A stretch of DNA of 44,705 nucleotides from Clostridia bacterium. GTDB taxonomy: Bacteria > Bacillota > Clostridia > Oscillospirales > CAG-272. The stretch covers positions 1 to 44,705 of the forward strand of contig JAFVOP010000117.1 in the NCBI GenBank assembly GCA_017505745.1, in the 5' to 3' direction. Each line of letters opens with the position of its first letter. Positions within the stretch are counted from its first letter, which is position 1. The notes beneath the pieces are model-generated. The model had not been told where the DNA came from. It made no database searches and worked only from the letters and a program-made list of their open reading frames with translations. A program made the position numbers and the translations under genes. Below, in pieces: positions 1-6,801 of this stretch.

Positions 1-10
1 AGGCGAATAG

Positions 11-89
11 AATATCACTGAAGCCGCAAGGCTTCAATATCACTGTCGCGTCAGCGATAATATCACTCCGACGAAGTCGGAATATCACT
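11..89. repeat. Array of four AATATCACT repeats separated by small hairpins
   Basis: The 9-mer AATATCACT occurs at 11-19, 36-44, 59-67 and 81-89. Each gap is a different perfect or near-perfect hairpin: 20-35 pairs GAAGCC with GGCTTC around a GCAA tetraloop, 46-57 pairs TCGC with GCGA, and 68-80 pairs CCGAC with GTCGG. The constant 9-mer with changing but always self-complementary spacers shows that structure is kept while sequence varies. The array may begin before position 1. It ends just before the -35 box of the cassette promoter. It resembles intergenic hairpin repeats of gut Clostridia, but the family name is not known to me. Confidence 0.8.
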
Positions 90-90
90 C

Positions 91-119
91 TTGTTTTTTC
101 TGCCAATGTATGATATAAT
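91..119 (+). promoter_or_regulatory. Extended -10 promoter of cassette A
   Basis: TTGTTT at 91-96 and TATAAT at 114-119 are separated by 17 bp, with a TG one base upstream of the -10 (TGaTATAAT). The same layout and much of the spacer recur at 37414-37442 before the Nudix gene, which supports a shared cassette promoter. Confidence 0.75.
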
Positions 120-132
120 ATAATCAGTATTA

Positions 133-216
133 TAGGGGTATGGGCTTTGCCCGATGCCTTTGTAATACAAAGGCGAAACTGGCGATAAATAAGAATTTGC
201 GATAAATAAGAATTTG
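133..216 (+). repeat. Left-flank repeat of cassette A, with a tandem 17-mer
   Basis: Positions 133-154 and 161-189 are identical to 37-kb copies in cassette B (22 and 29 bp). GGGC-TTT-GCCC (142-152) and GCCTTTG-TAATA-CAAAGGC (156-174) are small hairpins. CGATAAATAAGAATTTG occurs twice in tandem at 183-199 and 200-216, but only once in cassette B. The region forms the 5' leader of the GNAT gene and ends right at its ribosome binding site. Confidence 0.8.
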
Positions 217-229
217 AGGAGAAAATAAA

Positions 230-661
230 ATGGTACACTTGGTTGATATTGATGGAGGGAATTGGCGAGTTCCCTTAAAGGTTTCAAAATCGCAAGAAGT
301 ATATGTAGCAAACAGCACAACAATCCTTGCACGAGCATATGCATATCGTGACGCTAGAAGTCGTGCATTCTTAATCTACGAAGATGAAACACCCATAGGA
401 ATGGTTTTATATCATGATGAAGAATCACTCGACGCATATATTTTTAGTGAAATATTCATTGATGAACAGTTTCAAGGAAAAGGATATGGGCGAGTTGCAA
501 CGGAGCAGGTGCTCGACAACATGAAAAAAGACGGAAAATATAGCAAGGTCATTCTTTGCTACATTGAGGGAAACGAAGCTGCACAGAAACTGTATAAAAG
601 CTTTGGCTTTGTTGAAACAGACCGTGATGAGGATGAAATTATTATGGAATTGGAACTATAA
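230..661 (+). CDS. GNAT family N-acetyltransferase
   Basis: A 143-residue protein of single-domain GNAT size that should move an acetyl group from acetyl-CoA to an amine of a small molecule or protein. The acetyl-CoA pyrophosphate loop is visible as Q82-GKGYG-R88, after the beta strand SEIFID. The C-terminal signature N115-x2-A-x3-LY...GF128 is also present. The start at 230 is backed by an AGGAG box 8 bases upstream. It is the first cargo gene of cassette A, followed after 38 bases by a methyltransferase. The substrate cannot be told; acetylation of antibiotics, polyamines or ribosomal proteins are all possible in this family. Composition is AT-richer than the core genes, which fits acquisition. 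Confidence 0.85.
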   Translation: MVHLVDIDGGNWRVPLKVSKSQEVYVANSTTILARAYAYRDARSRAFLIYEDETPIGMVLYHDEESLDAYIFSEIFIDEQFQGKGYGRVATEQVLDNMKKDGKYSKVILCYIEGNEAAQKLYKSFGFVETDRDEDEIIMELEL

Positions 662-699
662 GGAACACTTAAGCCAATTCCAATTTTGTGAGGTGGATG

Positions 700-1335
700 A
701 TGGATTCATTTTGGGAGAGCTCATGGAAAAGTGTTAATCCAAGTCGTATTGTGGAGTATATAAACACTTTCAATATGCAATCAGATGATTTGATTAGCAT
801 ATTGCATCAAAATCATATACATAGTGTTTGTGATGCAGGCTGCGGATGTGGAATATATGTACTGAAGCTTGCGGCAAATGGGTTTTGTGTCAGTGGATTC
901 GATGTGTCCTCTCATGCGGTAGAGATTTCGCAAATGCTACTGGACAAGGAATCCTTGACGGCTGAACTAAAAACTGCAAGTATATTGACGACTGGATACA
1001 CAGATGGTCAATTTGACTGCGTAATATCTCGTGATGTTTTAGACCACATAAGTAAGGCTGATGCAACCATAGCGATTAAGGAACTCTGCCGTATTACAAA
1101 AGACGATGGAATTATTCTGTTCACACTGGATTCTTTAGATGAGGAGTACAAAACAGAGCCGCACAGTGTAAACACGGATGGGGACTATGTGTACACTGAT
1201 GGAAAATGGAAAGGAATGTTTTTTCATCCGTACAGTCGAGAAACGGTATATGAAATTATTCCAGCAGGTGTAAAAAGTGAGATAATAGATAGCCATGGAG
1301 AATTAACCATTTTGTTGAGAAAGAATACCGACTAA
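700..1335 (+). CDS. Class I SAM-dependent methyltransferase
   Basis: A 211-residue Rossmann-fold methyltransferase. Motif I is VCDAGCGCG at residues 43-51, followed by the acidic loop FD at 67-68. The stretch FDCVISRDVLDHI matches the motif IV region of small-molecule methyltransferases of the UbiE/Tam type. The start at 700 is chosen because GAGGTG at 690-695 sits four bases upstream; a GTG at 688 and an ATG at 697 are in frame but overlap this box. It probably shares a transcript with the acetyltransferase before it. A stem-loop follows at 1357-1389. Substrate unknown. Together with the GNAT gene it may be a small-molecule modification pair. Confidence 0.8.
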   Translation: MDSFWESSWKSVNPSRIVEYINTFNMQSDDLISILHQNHIHSVCDAGCGCGIYVLKLAANGFCVSGFDVSSHAVEISQMLLDKESLTAELKTASILTTGYTDGQFDCVISRDVLDHISKADATIAIKELCRITKDDGIILFTLDSLDEEYKTEPHSVNTDGDYVYTDGKWKGMFFHPYSRETVYEIIPAGVKSEIIDSHGELTILLRKNTD

Positions 1336-1339
1336 ATTC

Positions 1340-1487
1340 CAATTTGTCGAATAGCAAACGCCGACAGATCTAAAGAATCTGTCGGCGTTAATTATTTGTC
1401 TACCGCTGAGCAATTCCGCATTATATAAACAAACTGAATTATGATTTTTCCGATAAGAACATCACCCATTCGCTGCGGATGTTTTTT
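1340..1487 (+). repeat. Right-flank repeat of cassette A
   Basis: Begins with CAATTTGTCGAA (1340-1351), includes the hairpin above, then ATTTGTCTACCGC and a CCGATAAGAACATCACCCATT segment. The same elements in the same order are at 38265-38408. It ends with AACATC (1458-1463) pairing with GATGTT (1478-1483) and a run of T, which would also stop transcription. Confidence 0.75.
1357..1389 (+). terminator. Stem-loop after cassette A cargo
   Basis: A perfect 13-bp stem (1357-1369 with 1377-1389) with a 7-base loop, followed by an AT-rich tail rather than a clean T-run. The GACAGA/TCTGTC core is shared with the hairpin at 38291-38318. Confidence 0.7.
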
Positions 1488-2066
1488 TTAATGCAACTCT
1501 AAAATACGGTCTGCCATAGCTTCCGCGTCACCTTTCTGATGTGTGACGAAAATTGCAGATGCTCCGGTTTCACGAATCTTTTGTTTCAGCCATACAGTAA
1601 GTTCCCGCCGCGCCTTTTCATCCAACGCTGCAAAGGGCTCGTCAAAAAGATAGAGATCACCGCCGTACAACATGGCGCGCGCCAACGATACGCGACTTCT
1701 CATTCCTCCCGAAAGCTCAGAGGGATAGAGGCGTTGAGTATCCTCCAATCCAATCTCCCGAAGGATCCCGTAGATCTCCTCGTCTGTCACTTTTCGGTCG
1801 GTTACCACGGCGCGCAGATTTTCAGCTACCGTGAGCCAGGGGAAGAGCCGGGGCTCCTGAAAGGCATATGCAATTTTTTGCGCGGAAGAGGTGATTGTAC
1901 CGCGATATCCGCGGCGCAATCCCGCAAGCAGATGCAGCAGGGTGCTCTTTCCGCATCCGGAGGGCCCCATTACGGCGAGAATCTCTCCTTCTTTTAATTG
2001 AAAGGAAAGGTCTTTTAAAACTTCTTTCTTACCGTAGGCAAAGGATAGCTTATCAACCTTTAACAT
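1488..2066 (-). CDS. ABC transporter ATP-binding protein (SsuB/TauB type)
   Basis: A 192-residue ATPase that would power the importer encoded just upstream. Visible motifs are Walker A GPSGCGKST (34-42), Q-loop Q70, signature LSGGM (118-122), Walker B LYLFDEP (138-144) and switch histidine H176. It is short for the SsuB/TauB/NrtD family (usually about 240-260), ending soon after the H-loop. The start at 2066 is preceded by GGAGGTG; a longer upstream reading only runs through the permease gene. It overlaps the permease by 7 bases, so the two are translationally linked. Its 3' end abuts the right flank of cassette A, which raises the possibility that insertion trimmed the C-terminus. Confidence 0.9.
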   Translation of the reverse strand: MLKVDKLSFAYGKKEVLKDLSFQLKEGEILAVMGPSGCGKSTLLHLLAGLRRGYRGTITSSAQKIAYAFQEPRLFPWLTVAENLRAVVTDRKVTDEEIYGILREIGLEDTQRLYPSELSGGMRSRVSLARAMLYGGDLYLFDEPFAALDEKARRELTVWLKQKIRETGASAIFVTHQKGDAEAMADRILELH

Positions 2067-2830
2067 GTGGACACCTCCGTTTCGGAAGGATCTTTTCCAA
2101 TACGATTGAGGAGCGCGGCAAAGACGAACTCGATCACCAGGCTGAGCAGAATCACCGTAAGAGTCCAAGCAAACATATCCGCAGTGAGAATGTACTGCTT
2201 CGCATCTCCGATCATGGTTCCGATGGTATTCCGCGGGGACGCGATGATCTCGGCGGCGATGCCTGCTTTCCATGCAAGCCCCAATGAGGAACGACATGCC
2301 GAAACGAAATAGGGCTTGAGGGAAGGGAGCGTAAGAGTGGTCCAACGCCGCCAAAGTGGCATTTTATAGACTCTTGTAACCTCCCAAAGGTTGCGGTCGA
2401 TCTTGGAAAATCCAACGTCCAGATTGGTCCAGATCAAGGGTAAAACGATCAGGATGGTGATAAAGGTAGGGACCTTCTTCGCGCCGATCCAGATCAGTGC
2501 CAGAATGATAAAGGATGCCACGGGAGTGGCTTTGATCACAGTCATGATTGGAAACAGAAGATCGCGTAAGGGTTTCACGCGCGCGGTGAGCGTGGCAAGG
2601 ATACACCCCGCAAGCACCGCAACCAGGATGCCCGAGAGGACGCTCCAAAGCGAATTGCCAACCACGGTGTAAAATTCCTTGGTCTGCGCCAGCTCCCACA
2701 GCCTTGTCAGAACGGCAAGGGGAGAGGGGAAGAGCAATGGCTTTCCCACTCTCCATGCGGCAAATGCCCAAAGTGCGATCCAGAATGCCGCAACAAGCAG
2801 AATGCGGCAAACACGCCACAGGTGTTTCAT
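2060..2830 (-). CDS. ABC transporter permease (SsuC/TauC type)
   Basis: A 256-residue inner-membrane permease of the BPD_transp_1 family with about six hydrophobic helices, the first at residues 5-28. The cytoplasmic coupling loop lies near WEVTRVYKMPLWRRW, followed by the TLPSLKPYF segment typical of the SsuC/TauC/NrtB group. It forms the channel of the importer with the ATPase and the binding lipoprotein. Its start overlaps the stop of the binding protein by four bases (ATGA), so the genes form one operon. The ligand is not evident; sulfonates, nitrate, pyrimidine precursors and others are carried by this family. Confidence 0.9.
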   Translation of the reverse strand: MKHLWRVCRILLVAAFWIALWAFAAWRVGKPLLFPSPLAVLTRLWELAQTKEFYTVVGNSLWSVLSGILVAVLAGCILATLTARVKPLRDLLFPIMTVIKATPVASFIILALIWIGAKKVPTFITILIVLPLIWTNLDVGFSKIDRNLWEVTRVYKMPLWRRWTTLTLPSLKPYFVSACRSSLGLAWKAGIAAEIIASPRNTIGTMIGDAKQYILTADMFAWTLTVILLSLVIEFVFAALLNRIGKDPSETEVSTC

Positions 2831-3927
2831 TTTGCGTTGTAATAGAAGTCAGCCGCGGGGAGCTTTCCGCCAATCGACTGTGCTTTGATCGCAAGCAGAA
2901 CGTTGAGGTATTCCTCCATGGCGCTCTTCATTTCCGCGCCGTCGAGGTAGCAGACGTTGCAGTTGGGAATTGCCTTTTTGGCTACGTTCGCGTTTGCAAA
3001 AATGCCGTTGTCGGCAATCATCTGCGCGGTTTCCTCCACGTGTTCGGTCAGATATTGGATCGATGCCTCGTAAGCGGTGAGGAAGTTTTCCACGGCCTCG
3101 GGGTTTGCTTCCAAAAAGGCGGTGCGAACGACCACACATCCCTGTACGAGAGAGCCTTCGGTATGCACCTTATCCCACTCGGCGGTCAGATCCATGGCGT
3201 TGGTGACGTTGATGTTTTGTTGCTTTGCAGAGGAAATGGCAATGGTAACCATCGGCTCGGGAAGCACGGCAATATCCACTGCACCGCTTGCAACGGCGTC
3301 GCGCAGATCGGCGGGAAGCTTATAGCTGCTGGAATCGATGTCCACTTGATCGGCACCGGTTCCAATTTCCAAGCCGTTCTTCTTTACCAGCTCCTGTACG
3401 ATAAAGCTGGGGTTTTGCTGGGGCGTGTAGACGGTTTTTCCCTTGAGATCGGCAAAGGATTCCACGGTGGTGCCTTCCTTGGTAAGCAGATAGAGGCAGC
3501 CGAGCGTATTCACGGCCAGAATTCTGACACCTCCCTCGGTGACGTTATAAAGATTTGCCGCGGCGTTGGTAGGAAGGGCAGCAATGTCCACGTCTCCGTT
3601 GATCAGTGCCGAGGTGATCAGAGAAGCGTCGGATTGAACGGTAAAGGTATAGTTCTCGGTAGTGTATGCGCCGTTTTTGGCATCGTTCATCATTTTTGCA
3701 AAGCCAAAGCCGGTGGTTCCGTTTAACGTATAAACGTTGACGTTTACGGGATCGGTTGCAGTATCGGGGTCGGTTTCACTCTCGCTTTCGGTTTCGGTGC
3801 CTTGCGTAGAGGATTCGGTTTCGCTGTCGGTGGTGTCTGCAGGATCCACAGGTTTTTCCACACAGGCAGTCAGGCCGGTGAAGAGAAGTGCAAACACGGT
3901 GAGAAGGGTAAAAATTCGAAGTTTCAT
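2827..3927 (-). CDS. ABC transporter substrate-binding lipoprotein
   Basis: A 366-residue solute-binding protein. A signal peptide ends in the lipobox LTAC (19-22), so Cys22 should be lipidated and the protein held outside the membrane. Residues 25-62 are a low-complexity Ser/Thr/Asp/Glu linker. The rest matches the NMT1/SsuA/TauA fold, with DLKGKTVYTP and the hinge region AVLPEPM. It would capture the ligand and pass it to the permease. It lies 39 bases after the Crp/Fnr-like gene with no terminator between, so one transcript probably covers all four genes. The ligand cannot be assigned from the sequence. Confidence 0.88.
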   Translation of the reverse strand: MKLRIFTLLTVFALLFTGLTACVEKPVDPADTTDSETESSTQGTETESESETDPDTATDPVNVNVYTLNGTTGFGFAKMMNDAKNGAYTTENYTFTVQSDASLITSALINGDVDIAALPTNAAANLYNVTEGGVRILAVNTLGCLYLLTKEGTTVESFADLKGKTVYTPQQNPSFIVQELVKKNGLEIGTGADQVDIDSSSYKLPADLRDAVASGAVDIAVLPEPMVTIAISSAKQQNINVTNAMDLTAEWDKVHTEGSLVQGCVVVRTAFLEANPEAVENFLTAYEASIQYLTEHVEETAQMIADNGIFANANVAKKAIPNCNVCYLDGAEMKSAMEEYLNVLLAIKAQSIGGKLPAADFYYNAK

Positions 3928-3966
3928 GATGAAATTTCCTTTCTTTTATAGTTTGTTTATCTTTTA

Positions 3967-4635
3967 TCAGCGGTAGGCGTTCAGCATACCCTCTGCATCA
4001 AGCAAGGTAAAATTGCGTCCTTCCTTGCGGATAAATCCGTCCTCGGTCAATTTATCAAAGGCGCGGTAGAGCGAGGCTCGTCCTACGTCCAAAAGCTCGG
4101 AAAGGGCAGAGATCGAGGCGTCGAGCCGTACGGTCTCTTTGCCAAGGGAGGCGAGATAAAGCGCCAGCTTTCGCTCGGCACTTCCTGCGCTCAAAAAGCC
4201 AATCTTTCGATTGAGATATCGGATCCGTCCCGAAAGGAATCCGAGATACTGATACAAAAAGGCGCGGTCTTCTTCTAAAAGCTTGCGGATCGCTGCCTCG
4301 GGGATCCAACATATGCGCCCGTTTCCGGAAGCGCGGATCACACTGACGTAGGGGGTATCGCTAAAAAGATTGGCAATGCCAAACATATCTCCTTCATGCA
4401 AAAAACGAAGCAGGGTATTGTGGGATTCCCCCGGTGTGGTTACAGTAGCTGATCCGGCCAGTAAGATTCCAATCTGTCCGCCTTGTTTTTCCGGAGAGTG
4501 CAGCAGCTCTTCGTCGCAAAAATTCAGACATTCAGCCCCACAAGCATCCAGAACATACGCAAGGGTGCTTTTGTTGGCGCTTGCAAGCAGTTCATTTTTT
4601 AATAGCTTTTGAAAATCGCGGTCTGAGATCTTCAT
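3967..4635 (-). CDS. Crp/Fnr family transcriptional regulator
   Basis: A 222-residue regulator with an N-terminal cyclic-nucleotide-like beta-barrel (about 50-115), a dimer helix (about 120-148) and a C-terminal winged helix (about 173-205). It has no clear cAMP-binding arginine/glutamate set. It carries cysteines at 32, 36 and 40 (CX3CX3C) plus C109, a pattern that recalls the iron-sulfur cysteines of FNR but with different spacing. As first gene of the importer operon it is likely the local regulator, and a palindrome at 4648-4663 next to its own -10 box suggests autoregulation. The effector is unknown. Confidence 0.85.
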   Translation of the reverse strand: MKISDRDFQKLLKNELLASANKSTLAYVLDACGAECLNFCDEELLHSPEKQGGQIGILLAGSATVTTPGESHNTLLRFLHEGDMFGIANLFSDTPYVSVIRASGNGRICWIPEAAIRKLLEEDRAFLYQYLGFLSGRIRYLNRKIGFLSAGSAERKLALYLASLGKETVRLDASISALSELLDVGRASLYRAFDKLTEDGFIRKEGRNFTLLDAEGMLNAYR

Positions 4636-4647
4636 AATTGCTCCTTT

Positions 4648-4663
4648 TGTATCATTTGAGACA
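4648..4663. promoter_or_regulatory. Candidate operator palindrome at the regulator promoter
   Basis: The minus-strand sequence TGTCTCAAATGATACA is a near-perfect inverted repeat (TGTnTCA-aa-TGAnACA). It lies directly downstream of the -10 box and covers the transcription start region of the Crp/Fnr-like gene. Position and shape fit a repressor-type site for this protein. Confidence 0.5.
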
Positions 4664-4692
4664 ATTATAACACATTGTTAAGTTTTTGTCAA
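4664..4692 (-). promoter_or_regulatory. Consensus sigma-A promoter of the regulator-importer operon
   Basis: On the minus strand TTGACA (4687-4692) and TATAAT (4664-4669) are both perfect consensus boxes with a 17-bp spacer. Such a strong promoter is compatible with control by repression at the adjoining palindrome. Confidence 0.85.
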
Positions 4693-4757
4693 TAGGATTC
4701 TAAAAAAAATAAAAATATATTTTTGCCTGTTTTTATCTTTAATTTTGAAAAAAGCTC

Positions 4758-4786
4758 TTTACTTTTCGATGATTTTCGTGTATACT
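4758..4786 (+). promoter_or_regulatory. Promoter of the sugar gene group
   Basis: TTTACT (4758-4763) and TATACT (4781-4786) with a 17-bp spacer, 33 bases before the start codon of the nucleotidyltransferase. Confidence 0.65.
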
Positions 4787-4818
4787 TAAAAGAGACTAAC
4801 ATTTGGAGGAAATCAAAC

Positions 4819-5730
4819 ATGACGCTGGTTATTTTGGCGGCGGGGATGGGATCGCGCTACGGTGGACTCAAGCAGCTGGATCCGATGACTGACGCCGGTA
4901 ATTTTATCATTGATTTTTCGATTTACGATGCCATTTATGCGGGATTTGATCACGTGGTGTTCATTATTAAGGAGGAGAATTTGGATCTCTTCCGTGAAAG
5001 CATCGGCAATCGCATTGAAAAAAGAATCAAGGTGACGTATGCATTCCAAAAGACGGATGCGCTTCCCATGCCTTACACGCTTCCCGAAGGACGGGTGAAG
5101 CCGTGGGGAACCGGACATGCGATCTACTGTGTACGGGATATTGTAAAGGATAATTTTGCGGTGATCAACGCCGATGATTTCTACGGAAGAGATACGTTCT
5201 TGCAGTTGGCAAAGCATCTGCGAGGAGCGGATGCCAAAGGCGGTGTGGCGCATCATTGCATGATCGGATTCCGTCTCGGAAACACGCTGACCGAAAACGG
5301 GACTGTTTCGCGCGGCCATTGCAGCGTGGATGCAAACGGCATGCTGCAAAGCGTGACCGAGCGTACCAAAATCATGAAAAAAGAGACCTGCGCTGCTTAC
5401 TTGGCTGATGACGGTGAAACATGGATCGATCTGCCGTTTGACAGCATCGTTTCGATGAATTGCTGGGGCTTTACTCCGGATCTGTTTACCAATCTGGAAT
5501 CGGATTTCTCGGATTTCTTGGCGAATTTGGGAGACAATCCTCTCAAAGCCGAGTTCTATTTGCCCTCGGCAGTCGATCTGCAACGCAAGGCAGGGCTTTG
5601 TGACGTCAAGGTCTATCCCACGCAGTCGGTTTGGCAGGGCGTGACCTACGCCGAGGATAAGGAGCGTGTGAAGGGCGCGATCCGCGCCATGATCAAGGCA
5701 GGGGAATATCCCGCGTCTCTTTGGGATTGA
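4819..5730 (+). CDS. Sugar-phosphate nucleotidyltransferase-like protein
   Basis: A 303-residue protein of the NTP_transferase family, which joins a nucleoside monophosphate to a sugar phosphate to make an activated sugar. The nucleotide-binding signature LAAGMGSRYGGLKQL is at residues 6-20, and the metal site NADDFYG follows mid-protein. The start at 4819 is preceded by TGGAGGA; an in-frame upstream extension runs through the promoter and is discarded. It is followed by galE (48 bases) and galM, so a role in galactose or surface-sugar metabolism is likely. It differs from classic GalU in length and lacks clear proof of which sugar it uses. Confidence 0.75.
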   Translation: MTLVILAAGMGSRYGGLKQLDPMTDAGNFIIDFSIYDAIYAGFDHVVFIIKEENLDLFRESIGNRIEKRIKVTYAFQKTDALPMPYTLPEGRVKPWGTGHAIYCVRDIVKDNFAVINADDFYGRDTFLQLAKHLRGADAKGGVAHHCMIGFRLGNTLTENGTVSRGHCSVDANGMLQSVTERTKIMKKETCAAYLADDGETWIDLPFDSIVSMNCWGFTPDLFTNLESDFSDFLANLGDNPLKAEFYLPSAVDLQRKAGLCDVKVYPTQSVWQGVTYAEDKERVKGAIRAMIKAGEYPASLWD

Positions 5731-5778
5731 TCGAGATCCTTTTTGCTTGGAACTATTTATTGGAAAAGAGGAATACAT

Positions 5779-6795
5779 ATGTCTATTTTAATTACGGGAG
5801 GAGCCGGCTTTATCGGCTCTCACACGGCGGTAGAATTTTTAGAGGCCGGATACGATGTGGTGATCGCGGACAACTATTACAATAGCAGCCCCAAAGCGCT
5901 TGATCGCATCAAGGAGATCACGGGAAAGGATTTCCGCGCATACGAGGTAGATCTTTGCGATAAGGCAGCTCTGGAAAAGGTGTTTGTGGAAAACCCCGAA
6001 ATTGATTCCGCCATTCACTTTGCAGGGCTCAAGGCTGTGGGAGAATCGGTGCAAAAGCCCGGCCTTTACTATTACAACAACCTGCTCAGCACGCTCAATC
6101 TGGTGGAGCTGCTTGCCAAATACGATGCCAAGCGCATTGTATTCAGCTCGTCTGCAACCGTTTACGGAATGCCCAAAACGGTGCCGATCAGCGAGGATTT
6201 TCCGCTTTCTACCACCAATCCTTACGGAGAGACCAAGCTTATGATCGAGCGGATCCTCAAGGATCTGTGGGTCTCCGACAACTCTTGGAGCGTTTCGGTG
6301 CTTCGCTATTTCAATCCCATCGGTGCGCATAAGAGTGGTTTGATCGGAGAAAACCCCAAGGGGATCCCAAACAATCTTCTGCCTTACGTGGCAAAGGTTG
6401 CGGCCGGTCAGCTTCCGTACCTGTCGGTCTTTGGCGATGATTACGATACCAAGGACGGAACCGGAGTGCGTGATTACATTCACGTGGTTGACCTTGCCAA
6501 AGCGCATCTGAAGGCCTTGGAGCGCGCCGAGCGCGTACAGGGCGTAGAGCACTTTAATATTGGAACCGGCACGGGATATTCGGTGCTTGAAATCGTCCAT
6601 GCTTACGAAAAAGCAACGGGGCTCAAGGTGAACTACAAGATCGTGGATCGCCGCCCCGGGGATATCGCCACCTGCTATGCAAATCCTGCCAAGGCCTATG
6701 AGGTGCTTGGATGGCAAGCCGAAAACGGCATTGAAGAGATGTGCCGTGACCTTGCAAACTGGATGAAGAAAAACCCCAATGGATATGGAGAATAA
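5779..6795 (+). CDS. galE: UDP-glucose 4-epimerase
   Basis: A 338-residue short-chain dehydrogenase-type epimerase, the usual size for GalE. It interconverts UDP-glucose and UDP-galactose with bound NAD. The NAD-binding motif GGAGFIGSH lies at residues 7-15. The catalytic elements SSSATVYG and YGETK (Tyr-x3-Lys) are present. Late motifs RRPGDIATCYA and LGWQA are typical of GalE. The start is at ATG 5779 behind AAAAGAGG. It is followed six bases later by galM, so the two form the core of a galactose-use group. Confidence 0.95.
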   Translation: MSILITGGAGFIGSHTAVEFLEAGYDVVIADNYYNSSPKALDRIKEITGKDFRAYEVDLCDKAALEKVFVENPEIDSAIHFAGLKAVGESVQKPGLYYYNNLLSTLNLVELLAKYDAKRIVFSSSATVYGMPKTVPISEDFPLSTTNPYGETKLMIERILKDLWVSDNSWSVSVLRYFNPIGAHKSGLIGENPKGIPNNLLPYVAKVAAGQLPYLSVFGDDYDTKDGTGVRDYIHVVDLAKAHLKALERAERVQGVEHFNIGTGTGYSVLEIVHAYEKATGLKVNYKIVDRRPGDIATCYANPAKAYEVLGWQAENGIEEMCRDLANWMKKNPNGYGE

Positions 6796-6801
6796 AGAAT
6801 T

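Larger units (their letters stand above)
91..1487 (+). mobile_element. Cassette A: GNAT and methyltransferase cargo between shared flanks
   Basis: The outer parts of this segment match the outer parts of 37414-38408, while the genes inside are unrelated. The left flank is a promoter, a 22-bp block at 133-154, a 29-bp block at 161-189 and a 17-bp block at 183-199 that is duplicated at 200-216. The right flank is CAATTTGTCGAA at 1340-1351, a hairpin at 1357-1389 and a CCGATAAGAA block near 1450-1459. Cargo is AT-richer than the neighbouring importer genes. No recombinase gene or clear target duplication is visible, so mobility is inferred from shared ends with different contents. Confidence 0.45.

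Noticed and set aside
11-89. CRISPR array
   Set aside because: Repeats are only 9 bases, spacers are self-complementary and 13-16 bases long, and no cas gene is near.
63-344. 93-residue minus-strand ORF over the cassette A leader
   Set aside because: It is a translation of the repeat flank; the same frame is broken in cassette B by the MITE-like element.
2704-3726. 340-residue plus-strand ORF opposite the binding lipoprotein
   Set aside because: Antisense to a gene with signal peptide, lipobox and operon context.
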